DNA of 64,000 bases from Amycolatopsis xylanica (GCF_900107045.1 NZ_FNON01000005.1:496001-560000), one strand, 5' to 3'. Shown: positions 50,633 to 59,437, counted from the first letter of the stretch. Made by a program: numbers and translations. Notes: generated from the sequence alone by a model not told the origin.

Positions 50633-52111
50633 GTGGCAGTGGGAGTCGGGCCGGACCGGCACGGCTGGCGCGTGCTCGTCGACACCCTCGAGCAGGTGCC
50701 GGTGCTGCGCGATCCCGGCGGGCGGCGGCTCTGCCTCGACCTGCTCGACGATCATCTCGGCTTCGCGTTGCAGGTGCCCGAATCGAACGCGACCCGGCTG
50801 CACCTGTTCCACATCCTCGTCGCCTGCAAACGCCAGCATCCCCGCGCGCTCGGGATGCTGGCCAAGGTGCTCAACGACGTCGAACCCGGCTCGCCCGCGG
50901 TGCGCCGCGCGTGCCAGGCGCTCGACGACATGTCCGCGCTCGATCTCGTGCCCGAACGCGCGCGCGACGAACTGCTCGGCCTGATCTCGGGGATGTCCGA
51001 GGACCGGCTGGTCGACTTCGTGCACGCGGCGGTCGGCCCGGTCGCGGCGGAACTGGCGATCGACCACCAGCGGCCGGAGGAGGCGCTGGCGTTCCTCGAA
51101 CAGGTCAACGCCCGCCCGGACGGCGTGCCGCCGCTGCTGGTGTTCGTCGAGTACCTCGCGCGGCATCTCGGCGATCAGCGGTGCGAGCAGCTGCGCGAAT
51201 GGAACGACCGGCAGGCCAACCGGATCGGCATCACCGAGAAGATGCGCGCGCTGCGGATCGAGCACGCGGAACCGGTGCCGCGCGGCGGCGACCTGATGGC
51301 CTATCTGGTGATCAGGATGGAACGCGACCTGCTCGACGCCGACCGTTACACGCTCACCCATTGGCGCCAGGTCGATCTCGGCGGCTGGCATCCGTTGCGC
51401 GGTGACGGTTTCGCGGGCGACATGGACGCGATCCGGCGCCACGTGGCCGAGCTGATCGCGGAGGCCGAGACGGGCTGGGCGCAGGACGCGGCGAATGTGC
51501 GCGTCGAATTCCTGCTGCCGTTCGAACTGCTCAATCTGCCGGTGGACCAATGGGATCTCGAGTCCGGCAGCGGGCTGCCGCGCCCGATGGGCCTTTCGTA
51601 CCAAGTGGTGGTCCGCAGTCTCGACCGGGCGCGCGCACCGCGCTGGCATCGCGAATGGCGGCGGCGATGGTCGCTGCTCAAGGAGATGCGCCCTGGCGCG
51701 GAGATGACCGACCATTGGCTGTGGAGCGAGGCGGCGAAACCACGTCAGCTGACCGGTCTCGAGGCGAGGCTCGCGATCGAGCGTGACGTGCTCTCGCTGG
51801 TGCTGCGGACGCGGCCTGCCGACTCCGAGCTGAGCGAGGTGCTCGTCGGGCTGCGCACGGGCATCCCGGTGATGGTGTGGTCGCGCGCGGACGGGCCGAG
51901 GTCCGCGTTCGAGGCCGCCGTCCGCGAGATGCAGGAGGACCTGGGCGCGCTGCCCGAACAGGCGCGCCGGTTGCGCAGCAGGGCGAGCCAGTCGGCCCGC
52001 CCGCGCAGTCATGTCGGGAACCGGGTCACCGTGCTGTGGGACGACCCGGAGCGCACCGTCGAGCCGCTGGACCCACCGGAGGCTCCGCACGAGGAGGGGA
52101 CGGCGTCGTGA
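50633..52111 (+). CDS. VMAP protein: EAD2-like N terminus plus VMAP-C domain
   Basis: 492 residues. Residues 8-97 are an EAD2-like domain similar to the C terminus of the preceding protein (LEQVPVLRDPGGRRLCLDLL...AVRRA). Residues about 215-445 match the VMAP-C domain: RVEFLLPFELLNLPVDQW and RPMGLSYQVVVRSLDRARAPRWHREWRRRW. vWA-MoxR-associated proteins of this type belong to ternary NTP-dependent conflict systems (Kaur, Burroughs, Iyer, Aravind). No protease or nuclease effector domain is visible. Start GTG 50633 or 50639 (GGAGGGG upstream). Stop overlaps the MoxR start (GTGA). Confidence 0.82.
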   Translation: MAVGVGPDRHGWRVLVDTLEQVPVLRDPGGRRLCLDLLDDHLGFALQVPESNATRLHLFHILVACKRQHPRALGMLAKVLNDVEPGSPAVRRACQALDDMSALDLVPERARDELLGLISGMSEDRLVDFVHAAVGPVAAELAIDHQRPEEALAFLEQVNARPDGVPPLLVFVEYLARHLGDQRCEQLREWNDRQANRIGITEKMRALRIEHAEPVPRGGDLMAYLVIRMERDLLDADRYTLTHWRQVDLGGWHPLRGDGFAGDMDAIRRHVAELIAEAETGWAQDAANVRVEFLLPFELLNLPVDQWDLESGSGLPRPMGLSYQVVVRSLDRARAPRWHREWRRRWSLLKEMRPGAEMTDHWLWSEAAKPRQLTGLEARLAIERDVLSLVLRTRPADSELSEVLVGLRTGIPVMVWSRADGPRSAFEAAVREMQEDLGALPEQARRLRSRASQSARPRSHVGNRVTVLWDDPERTVEPLDPPEAPHEEGTAS

Positions 52112-53130
52112 GCGGCGATCAGAAGCCGGCGTGGTGGATCTATGAGGGAACCGGCCTGCCGCGTGCCGAACGCGACCTGTCGGCCGTCCTGCCCGCGCCG
52201 CCCGGCTGGCGCAGCTTCGACGGCGGCCCGGCGCTGCCGGCGCCCGCCGAGCACGACGGCGAGTTCCACCGCAGGCTCGGCGTCGCCTCGCGGGTGAGTG
52301 GCATCAAGGCGACGCAGGACGAGCTGAACATGGTCAACGCCGCCATTTACCTGCGGCGGCCGCTGCTCGTCACCGGCCGTCCCGGCACCGGGAAATCCAG
52401 CCTGGCGTACAAGATCGCGCGGGAACTGCGGCTCGGGCCGGTGCTGCGCTGGCCGATCACCAGCCGCAGCGCCGCGCGGGACGGGCTGTGGGAGTACGAC
52501 GCGATCGGCCGCGTCCAGGCGGCGGCGGGCGGTTCCGGCGAGGCGGGCATCGGCGACTTCGTGCAATTGGGCCCGCTGGGCACGGCGTTGCTGCCTTACG
52601 AACAGCCGCGCGTTTTGCTGATCGATGAACTTGACAAGTCCGACATCGATTTGCCGAACGATCTGCTCAACATTTTCGAGGACGGTGAATACGACGTGCC
52701 GCCGCTGGTGCGGGTGGCGGCGACCGAGCCGGAGGTCAGCGTCTTCACCGCCGACCGGGGCGAGCGGGCCACCGTGCGCGAAGGCCGCGTCCGCTGCCGC
52801 GCGTTCCCGATCATCGTCGTGACCAGCAACGGGGAGCGCGAATTCCCGCCTGCGTTCCTGCGCCGGTGCCTGCGCCTCGACATGCACGCGCCGGGTATCG
52901 AGCAGCTCGTCACCATGGTCTCCGCGCATTTTCCCGGCACCGAGGTGCAGCACGGAACGGAACTCGTCCGCGCCTTCGTCGACCGCAGCGCGCGGGAAGG
53001 CGGCCTGGCGGCGGATCAGTTGCTCAACGCGGTTTTCCTCGCCACTTCGGGCGCCTTCCAGCAAGATGAAAAGTGGGACCTGCTGCGCGATGCGCTGTGG
53101 CAGCGGCTGGGGGCCGCGGAAACGGACTAG
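52108..53130 (+). CDS. MoxR-type AAA ATPase
   Basis: 340 residues: Walker A GRPGTGKSS at 90-98, Walker B VLLIDELDKSD (169-179), sensor PIIVVTSNGEREFPPAFLRRCLRL with arginine finger. MoxR ATPases act as chaperones for vWA proteins; the next gene contains a vWA domain. GTG 52108 overlaps the VMAP stop and has GAGGAGGGG upstream. Confidence 0.92.
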   Translation: MSGDQKPAWWIYEGTGLPRAERDLSAVLPAPPGWRSFDGGPALPAPAEHDGEFHRRLGVASRVSGIKATQDELNMVNAAIYLRRPLLVTGRPGTGKSSLAYKIARELRLGPVLRWPITSRSAARDGLWEYDAIGRVQAAAGGSGEAGIGDFVQLGPLGTALLPYEQPRVLLIDELDKSDIDLPNDLLNIFEDGEYDVPPLVRVAATEPEVSVFTADRGERATVREGRVRCRAFPIIVVTSNGEREFPPAFLRRCLRLDMHAPGIEQLVTMVSAHFPGTEVQHGTELVRAFVDRSAREGGLAADQLLNAVFLATSGAFQQDEKWDLLRDALWQRLGAAETD

Positions 53131-53133
53131 CGG

Positions 53134-56100
53134 ATGACGGACCGGCATGAGCGCCTGACCGCCGATCGCCTCGAACCGTCGGAAATCGCCGACGCGCTCT
53201 GGCTGGCGGACAGGATCGGCGAGGCGGAGCGTGCGCGCCACGCCGCCGAAGCGCGCGCGCTGCCGGACCTCCCCGCGCCCGCCGAGTTCACGCCGCCGGG
53301 GCCGCCGCCGGAATCGCTGCCGCGCCTGGAGTCTTGGGACGCCGAGGAGCCCGCCGCAAGCGGAAATGGCGTCGTGGCCATCGAAACGCCTGCTCACACC
53401 CAGGGCGCCGTGGTGCGGGAAGGCACGCGCTGGCCGCAGCGGTCGGGTTTGCCGCAGGAGCTGAAGATCGCGCGCGCGTTGCGGCCGATGATGCGGACCG
53501 AGCCGTCGGCGACCCGGACGACCGTCGACGAGGAGGCGACCGCGATCCGGGCGGCGGAAACGGGACTGTGGCTGCCCGCGCGCGTGCCGGCGCAGGAGCA
53601 TCCGCACGACGTGGTGCTCGTCGTCGACGACAGCGCGTCGATGCGGATCTGGCGGCGGACGGCGTTCGAGTTCCGGACGCTGCTCGAACGCCAAGGCGCT
53701 TTCCGCGACGTGCGCCAGGTGCTGATGGACACCGACGCGCGGCGGCTCGCCGTTCGCGGCGGCGGCGGCGCGCACCGGCATGATCCCGGCCAGCTGGTCG
53801 ATCCGACCGGGCGGCGGATCATCGTGGTGCTCACCGACGGCGTCGGCGAGTGCTGGCGCACCGGCGCCGTGCGCGAGCTGCTCGTGCGGTGGCGCCGGTC
53901 CTCACCGGTCGCGGTGGTGAACGTGCTGCCGCCGGAACTGTGGTCGTGGACGGGGATGCGGGTGCTGCCGAGCCTGGTGCGGCCGCCGTCCCGTGGCCCG
54001 GTCAAAGGCCCTGTGCAGGTGCCGGTGCTGGCGCTCGAGCCACGCTGGTTCACCCGCTGGGCGGAGCTGATGACCGGCGAGTCGTCCGCGCGCCTGCGGC
54101 TGCCGGTGCTCGCGCCGCCGCCCGCCGAGCCGGAGGAACCGCTTGGCGCGGAAGAGCTTTCGCCGTCGCGGCGGTTGCTGCGTTTCCGCACGACCGCCAC
54201 CCCGGGAGCTTTCCGGCTGGCCGGGCTGCTGGCCGCGGCGCCGTTGACGATCGGCGTGATGAAAGCGGTGCAGGACACGCTGGCGCCGGAATCGGGGCAG
54301 GCGCAGCTCGCGGAGATCTTGCTGAGCCGGTTGTTGTTTCGGGTCAGCAACCGAAAATCGGGCGGTATGAGCGTGGAATACGATTTTCACCCCGGGCTGC
54401 GGCCGCAATTGCTGGCCACGGCCTCGCGTTCCGATACCGCCCGGGTATTGAGGGTCGTGGGGGATGTATTGGGGCCGAAGATCGAATCGGTCCGCAATCA
54501 GCGGCACGTGGTGGAGGACCCCGACAAGGCCACCCAGCCGGTGGTGTCCTCTGATAGTGAGCCGTTCTTGACTGTTCAACGTGACGTTCTGACAGCACTG
54601 TCCGGGCCATACGGGCGCAGGGCCAGTCGATTGGGTGAAGCCTTGGACGCATACCGGGAATCAAGTAACGCCGAAGCCGCAGATGCGAATGAAAAGCACG
54701 AAGGCGGTGCGGTATCTTCGCCCGGTCCAACCGAAGGTCTTAACCGATTCAGAACGACAGGGGACGCGGCTTTGACGGCGACGAGTTCCGAGCAGGTTTC
54801 ACATTTCCGGTCGAGCGACCAGCCGAACGTGTGGGGCGGCGTGCCGCTGCGCAATGTCAATTTCACCGGCCGCGCGGAACTGCTGCGCTCTTTGCGTGAT
54901 CGACTTTCCGATTCGACGCCGACCGCGGTCCTGCCTGGCGCGCTTCACGGTTTGGGCGGAATCGGGAAAACGCAGATCGCCGTCGAGTACGTGTACCGCT
55001 ACGCCGCCGACTACGACCTGGTCTGGTGGATTTCGGCCGAGAACCCGCCGGACATCCGCAACTCGCTGGTCCAGCTGGCCAAGAAGCTGAAGCTGCCGGT
55101 GGAACAGTCCGCCGACACCGCCGTCCCCGCGGTGCTCGAGACGTTGCGGCTCGGTGAGCCGTATGGCCGCTGGCTGCTGGTGTTCGACAACGCCGACCGG
55201 CCCGAGGACGTGCGCGGCTTCTTCCCGTCGGGACTCGGGCACATCCTGGTGACCTCGCGCAACGCGCAATGGTCGAAGGCGGCGAGCCCGATCGAGGTCG
55301 AGGTTTTCCAGCGCGAGGAGAGCCGGGAACTGCTGCAACGCCGCAACGCGGACCTCAGCGACGACGAGGCCGACCAGCTCGCCGAAGTGCTCGGTGACCT
55401 CCCGCTGGCCGTCGAGCAGGCCGCGGCCTGGCGCGCGGAAACGGGGATGTCGACGGAGGAGTACTTGCGTTTGTTCGAGGACAAGCGCACCGAACTGCTG
55501 CAGTCGAATCCGCCGGTCGACTACCCGCTCGCGGTCGAAGCGGCTTGGAACGTCTCGCTGGACAGGCTGGCCAAGGAAAACCCCGGGGCGCTGGAGCTTC
55601 TCCAGGTGTGCGCTTTCTTCGCGCCGGAGCCGATCTCGCGCGCCCTGTTCAACGGCGTGCGCAACATCCCGCTGTCCGAGGCTTTGGAAAAGATACTGAG
55701 CGACCCGATCCTGGTGGGCAGGGCGATCCGCGAGATCAACCGGTACAGCCTGGCCAAGATCGACCACCGCAGCAACACCATCGGCCTGCACCGGCTGGTG
55801 CAAACCGTGCTCCGCAACAAGCTCACCCCTGACGAGCAGATACGCACCCGGCACTCGGCGCATCTGCTGCTGAGCAACAGCGACCCGAACGACCCGAACG
55901 ACATCGAGAACTGGCAGCGCTACGGCGAGCTCCGCCCGCATGTGCGCGCGTGCGTGGCGATGGACTGCAGTGACGAGTGGGTCCGCCGGATGGCGATCAA
56001 CGTCGTGGTCTACCTGTTCGCCGCGGGCGACCCGAAGGCCGCGCTCTCGATGTCGGAGGACATGGTCACGTACTGGACGGAGAAACTGGGCGAATCCCAC

Positions 56101-57300
56101 CAGGACACCCTCGTGGTGTCGAGGTGGTACGCCCGCTCGCTGCGCGCGGTCGGCCGGTTCGACGAGGCGCGCCGGGTCGCCGAGCGGACGCTGGACCTGA
56201 TGCGCGAGACACTCGGCCCCGCCCACGAGGAAACCTTGCTCACCGCGCACTCCGTCGCCTCGGACCTGCGCGCGAAGGGTGACTTCGCCGCGGCCCGTGA
56301 CCTCAACAAGATCGCGTACGAGAGCGCGCGCAGCCGGTTCGGCGACGACGACCCCGACACCTTGGCCGCCGCCAACAACTACGCGCTCAGCCTCCGCCTG
56401 GTCGGCGACTTCGGCGCGGCGCTGAGTCTCGACATGGACACCTGGGAGCGCAAGCGTGACGTGCTCGGCCCGGAACACCGCAATACCTTGCTGACACTCG
56501 ACAATCTGTCGGTCGATCTCCGGGAGAACGGCCAGTACGGCGACGCACGCAACCGGCAGGAGGAGACCGTCCACCGGCTGCGGGCCCGGGTCGGCCCGCA
56601 GCACGTCATGACACTGGGCGCGATCAAGAACCTCGCGGTGGCCCGGCGCAAGGCCGGTGACCACGCGGAGGGCATGCGGCTGTCGAAGGAGGCCTACGAC
56701 GGTTTCCGGCGTAAGTACGGCGTGACCCACCCCGACGCCATGTCCGCCGCGATGAACTACTCGATCGACCTGCGCCAGGCCGGTGACAAGCAGGGCGCGC
56801 GCAAGCTCGGCACGGAGATCAACAAGCTGTACGTGGCCAGCTGGGGCCCGAAGCACCCGTTCAGCCTCGCGGGCGCGACGAACCTCGCGGTCACCCTGCG
56901 CCTGCTCGGCGAACTCGACGCGGCGCGCGCGCTCAACGAGTCCGCGCTCACCGACCTGCGCACGGTGCTGGGCGACGACCACCCGTTCACCCTGGTCTGC
57001 GCGACCAACCTCGCCAGCGACAAGGCGGCCGCCGGTGAGCTGGAGGCCGCGTACGAGCTGGACGTCGACACCAGGGAGCGGTCGACGAGGACACTCGGCG
57101 CCAACCACCCGTCGACCCTCGCGCTGCTGGTCAACCTGGCGCTGGACATGCGCGGCCTCGGCCGCCGCGCCGAAGCCGACGAGCTGCAGGCGGAGGCGGT
57201 GAACAAGCTGCGCGCCGTGCTGGGCGCCGAACACCCGGCGACGAACGACGCCACGGTCAACGTCCGCGCCAACTGCGACATCGACCCCATGCAGATCTGA
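53134..57300 (+). CDS. fxsT: vWA (SAV_2336-type)/NB-ARC/TPR protein of the FxSxx-COOH system type
   Basis: 1388 residues. vWA-like domain about 155-330 with MIDAS residues D165-x-S167-x-S169 and D235, followed by a SAV_2336-like region to about 455. A poorly conserved linker (455-565) leads to NB-ARC: Walker A GLGGIGKTQIA (606-616), Walker B LLVFDNAD (681-688), GDLPLAV. From about 970 to the end lie roughly ten TPRs of 42 residues, each marked by LGxxHPxTL. The protein starts three bases after the MoxR stop. NCBI names proteins of this build FxSxx-COOH system tetratricopeptide repeat protein (from memory). It likely couples MoxR/VMAP signalling to ligand sensing by the TPRs. Confidence 0.85.
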   Translation: MTDRHERLTADRLEPSEIADALWLADRIGEAERARHAAEARALPDLPAPAEFTPPGPPPESLPRLESWDAEEPAASGNGVVAIETPAHTQGAVVREGTRWPQRSGLPQELKIARALRPMMRTEPSATRTTVDEEATAIRAAETGLWLPARVPAQEHPHDVVLVVDDSASMRIWRRTAFEFRTLLERQGAFRDVRQVLMDTDARRLAVRGGGGAHRHDPGQLVDPTGRRIIVVLTDGVGECWRTGAVRELLVRWRRSSPVAVVNVLPPELWSWTGMRVLPSLVRPPSRGPVKGPVQVPVLALEPRWFTRWAELMTGESSARLRLPVLAPPPAEPEEPLGAEELSPSRRLLRFRTTATPGAFRLAGLLAAAPLTIGVMKAVQDTLAPESGQAQLAEILLSRLLFRVSNRKSGGMSVEYDFHPGLRPQLLATASRSDTARVLRVVGDVLGPKIESVRNQRHVVEDPDKATQPVVSSDSEPFLTVQRDVLTALSGPYGRRASRLGEALDAYRESSNAEAADANEKHEGGAVSSPGPTEGLNRFRTTGDAALTATSSEQVSHFRSSDQPNVWGGVPLRNVNFTGRAELLRSLRDRLSDSTPTAVLPGALHGLGGIGKTQIAVEYVYRYAADYDLVWWISAENPPDIRNSLVQLAKKLKLPVEQSADTAVPAVLETLRLGEPYGRWLLVFDNADRPEDVRGFFPSGLGHILVTSRNAQWSKAASPIEVEVFQREESRELLQRRNADLSDDEADQLAEVLGDLPLAVEQAAAWRAETGMSTEEYLRLFEDKRTELLQSNPPVDYPLAVEAAWNVSLDRLAKENPGALELLQVCAFFAPEPISRALFNGVRNIPLSEALEKILSDPILVGRAIREINRYSLAKIDHRSNTIGLHRLVQTVLRNKLTPDEQIRTRHSAHLLLSNSDPNDPNDIENWQRYGELRPHVRACVAMDCSDEWVRRMAINVVVYLFAAGDPKAALSMSEDMVTYWTEKLGESHQDTLVVSRWYARSLRAVGRFDEARRVAERTLDLMRETLGPAHEETLLTAHSVASDLRAKGDFAAARDLNKIAYESARSRFGDDDPDTLAAANNYALSLRLVGDFGAALSLDMDTWERKRDVLGPEHRNTLLTLDNLSVDLRENGQYGDARNRQEETVHRLRARVGPQHVMTLGAIKNLAVARRKAGDHAEGMRLSKEAYDGFRRKYGVTHPDAMSAAMNYSIDLRQAGDKQGARKLGTEINKLYVASWGPKHPFSLAGATNLAVTLRLLGELDAARALNESALTDLRTVLGDDHPFTLVCATNLASDKAAAGELEAAYELDVDTRERSTRTLGANHPSTLALLVNLALDMRGLGRRAEADELQAEAVNKLRAVLGAEHPATNDATVNVRANCDIDPMQI

Positions 57301-57301
57301 C

Positions 57302-57345
57302 TCGTGAGTGTTTTGGCCGGTTAGAACCGGCCGGAACACTCACGA
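57302..57345. repeat. palindrome of the GGTT/AACC family, fourth copy, shared 3' end
   Basis: Arms 57302-57322 and 57325-57345 pair around AG. The only departures, two T opposite two G, become G-U pairs in the forward transcript. It starts two bases after the stop of the vWA/NB-ARC gene, and its right arm contains the stop codon of the convergent HExxH gene (57340-57342). Confidence 0.85.
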
Positions 57346-59142
57346 CAACCAAGTGGCGAGGCGCAGGGGATCGGGCGCCTCGCCGGACAGGTCCGTGATC
57401 GCGCGGTGCACCGCGCGGACCAGTTCCGGCGCCGACAGCAGCGCGGGGTTCGCGGTGGCGAGCGCCAGCCCGGCCCACAGCCCGGGTTCGGCGGGGTCCG
57501 CGGTGACTCTGGCCCGGAATTCGCGGGCGGCGGTGGTGTGCGCGTCGCCGACGAGCGCGAGGTCGGCCGGGGTGGTGCCGGGCAGCTCGGAGTTCGCGAG
57601 CTCGGGGGAGTCGCGGTAGACCGCGAACAGCTCGGGGTCGCCGAGCCGCACGCGCGTCAGCTCGGCCCGGATCGCGGGCCCCTGCCCGGGCCCCTGCCCG
57701 GGTCCGGGGCCGGCGCGCAAGGCCGGCTCCGGGAGACGCAGATGCGGCCTGCGGCGGTTGCCCAGCCACGCGCGGGCCAGCTCGCCGACGGTCGCGGGGT
57801 CCGCGAGCAGGTGCCGCAGCCGCCAGGTGAGCCGGTGATCGAGGTTGGCGCGCCTGGCGGCGGCCAGCAGGTCCTCGGGCACCGGTTCGCCTTGCCACTG
57901 CGCGAGCCTGCCCGCCGCGGTGGTGACGAACCGGCGGCCGAGCGGGGTCAGTTCGGGCAGGCCGCTCAGCGCGGCGGTCGCCTCGCTCGCCTGCTCCCGG
58001 CGGTAGGCGAACTCGAAATGGCTGAGCCGCGCGTCCGCGCCGGTGGCCACCGTGCGGTGGGTGCGGTAGAACGCGGTGACGCCGAGGTACGAGAAGACCC
58101 CGTGCAGGAGCCCGATCAGCGGTCTCGGGTCGTCACGCCATGGCGCGTAGAACCGGTCGCCGCCGGTGTCGGCGCCGACGAGGTCGAGCAGTTCGAGCAG
58201 GATCCCCAGTTTGCTGTGCTGGAACTCGTGGATCAGCGTCGCCGCGAAGCCGGTCGCGTCCGGGGGCAGGGAAAGCACGATGCAGCCGAAGGTGTCGCCG
58301 TGCGAGGCGCTGAACGAGTCGAGCCTGCCGGTCGCCGGGCGGGGGACGAGCGTGGTGAGGCCCGCCGAGATCTCGCCAGCCAGCGTGGGGTGGTGCTCGG
58401 TGAGCAGCCGCCAGGCCGCCGCGAGACCGGACTGCCACGCGCTGCTTTCCTCGGCGGAAACCCGTTGTGGTTCCAGGGGTTCGTCGAAACCGCGGTACGG
58501 ATCGAGGTCGTCGAGCCAGACTTCGAGCGGGTTGGCGTCATCGCCGACCCGCAGCAGCCGCAGCGCGTGCCAGCCGAGGCCGTCGCCCGCCGGGTCCGGC
58601 GGCAGGCGGACGCTGCCCGCCGCGCCGCGCACGAGCACGCGCCCGCGCTCGCTGTGCACCTCCGCGATGTCCCATGGCCGTGCCCCGGAAAGCTCGGCCA
58701 TGCCGAGTGTCGGCAGCACGACCACGCCGTGCGAAACCGGGACCCTGGCCCGGAAATCGAGCCCGGCGCGGATGGCGGCGGCCGTCGCGGTGAGGTGCAG
58801 GTAACCGAGGTCCGCCCACAGCGGGGTGTCGCTGGTGGCCGTGTTTCCCAGCCGCCGCAACGCTTTCGCCGCCCACAGGCCGAGCTGCGGGTTGGTGATG
58901 ACGGCCTCGGCCGCGCCGGGATCGGCTTGCTGCGCTTCGGAAAGCAGCCACCACGCGGCTTCCAGCGTCGGCAGCGGGCCGAGTCCCGGCGCACGTGCCG
59001 ACGCACGGTCCAACACCGCGCGCACCAGCGCGAGCTGACGGCTGCGATGCGTTTGCTTCAACCGCCCGGCGATCGCGGCGTTGCCCTCGCCCGCGGCCAG
59101 CGCGTCGAAGCTGACCAGCGACACACGATGGTTGCGCAGCAT
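57340..59142 (-). CDS. HExxH-motif peptide hydroxylase-like enzyme (aKG-HExxH type)
   Basis: 600 residues, no signal peptide. The motif H305-E306-F-Q-H309 lies in ATLIHEFQHSKLG, followed by APWRDDPRPLIGLLHGVFSYLGV with H347 as possible third iron ligand. This matches the C-terminal HExxH domain often fused to, or encoded beside, FxsB radical SAM proteins, named by NCBI aKG-HExxH-type peptide beta-hydroxylase. Here it stands alone. It is 12 bases after the FxSxx-like peptide gene and so should modify that peptide. A proline/glycine linker GPGPGQGPGQGPA is encoded by a 12-bp tandem repeat near 57676-57699. Confidence 0.82.
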   Translation of the reverse strand: MLRNHRVSLVSFDALAAGEGNAAIAGRLKQTHRSRQLALVRAVLDRASARAPGLGPLPTLEAAWWLLSEAQQADPGAAEAVITNPQLGLWAAKALRRLGNTATSDTPLWADLGYLHLTATAAAIRAGLDFRARVPVSHGVVVLPTLGMAELSGARPWDIAEVHSERGRVLVRGAAGSVRLPPDPAGDGLGWHALRLLRVGDDANPLEVWLDDLDPYRGFDEPLEPQRVSAEESSAWQSGLAAAWRLLTEHHPTLAGEISAGLTTLVPRPATGRLDSFSASHGDTFGCIVLSLPPDATGFAATLIHEFQHSKLGILLELLDLVGADTGGDRFYAPWRDDPRPLIGLLHGVFSYLGVTAFYRTHRTVATGADARLSHFEFAYRREQASEATAALSGLPELTPLGRRFVTTAAGRLAQWQGEPVPEDLLAAARRANLDHRLTWRLRHLLADPATVGELARAWLGNRRRPHLRLPEPALRAGPGPGQGPGQGPAIRAELTRVRLGDPELFAVYRDSPELANSELPGTTPADLALVGDAHTTAAREFRARVTADPAEPGLWAGLALATANPALLSAPELVRAVHRAITDLSGEAPDPLRLATWLS

Positions 59143-59154
59143 CGCGCGCCGTGG

Positions 59155-59325
59155 TCAGTTCTCCTTGGTGGCCTGGTTCTGCAGCACCACCGGGCGGCTG
59201 TGCTCTGTCCGGTCGGCCAGCAGCGCGACCGAGGCGAGCAGCACCGGATCCGCGCTGGTCCGCAGCTCCTTCAGCGAAAGCCCGCTCAGATCCACCACGT
59301 CCGTTTTCAGCTCGGCGTGCCGCAT
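59155..59325 (-). CDS. FxSxx-type RiPP precursor lacking the FxS motif
   Basis: 56 residues starting at ATG 59325 with GAGGGAGGAG upstream. The front half, VVDLSGLSLKELRTSADPVL, has the DLSGxSLxEL leader signature of FxSxx-COOH peptides, but the C terminus reads VVLQNQATKEN instead of ending F-x-S-x-x. Phe and Ser needed for the usual radical-SAM cross-link are missing, and no radical SAM gene is near. The peptide is probably the substrate of the neighbouring HExxH enzyme. Confidence 0.8.
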   Translation of the reverse strand: MRHAELKTDVVDLSGLSLKELRTSADPVLLASVALLADRTEHSRPVVLQNQATKEN

Positions 59326-59355
59326 GAGCGCTCCTCCCTCGAAAACTTCCCGGGG

Positions 59356-59379
59356 CACAAGTAACGGGGCGCACTTGTG
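59356..59379. promoter_or_regulatory. inverted repeat CACAAGT-N10-ACTTGTG upstream of the RiPP precursor
   Basis: Perfect seven-base arms at 59356-59362 and 59373-59379, 30 bases before the precursor start. The inner GCGCACTTGTGCG (59370-59381) is a second small palindrome. Position and symmetry suggest an operator for the RiPP pair. Confidence 0.6.
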
Positions 59380-59437
59380 CGAACACCCCATCATGCAACA
59401 GGAAGACCGGTTTTGTGACCGGCCGCTCGGCGGATCG

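Noticed and set aside
59155..59325. canonical FxSxx-COOH peptide
   Set aside because: The leader signature fits, but the C terminus lacks Phe-x-Ser, so I annotate it as a variant only.
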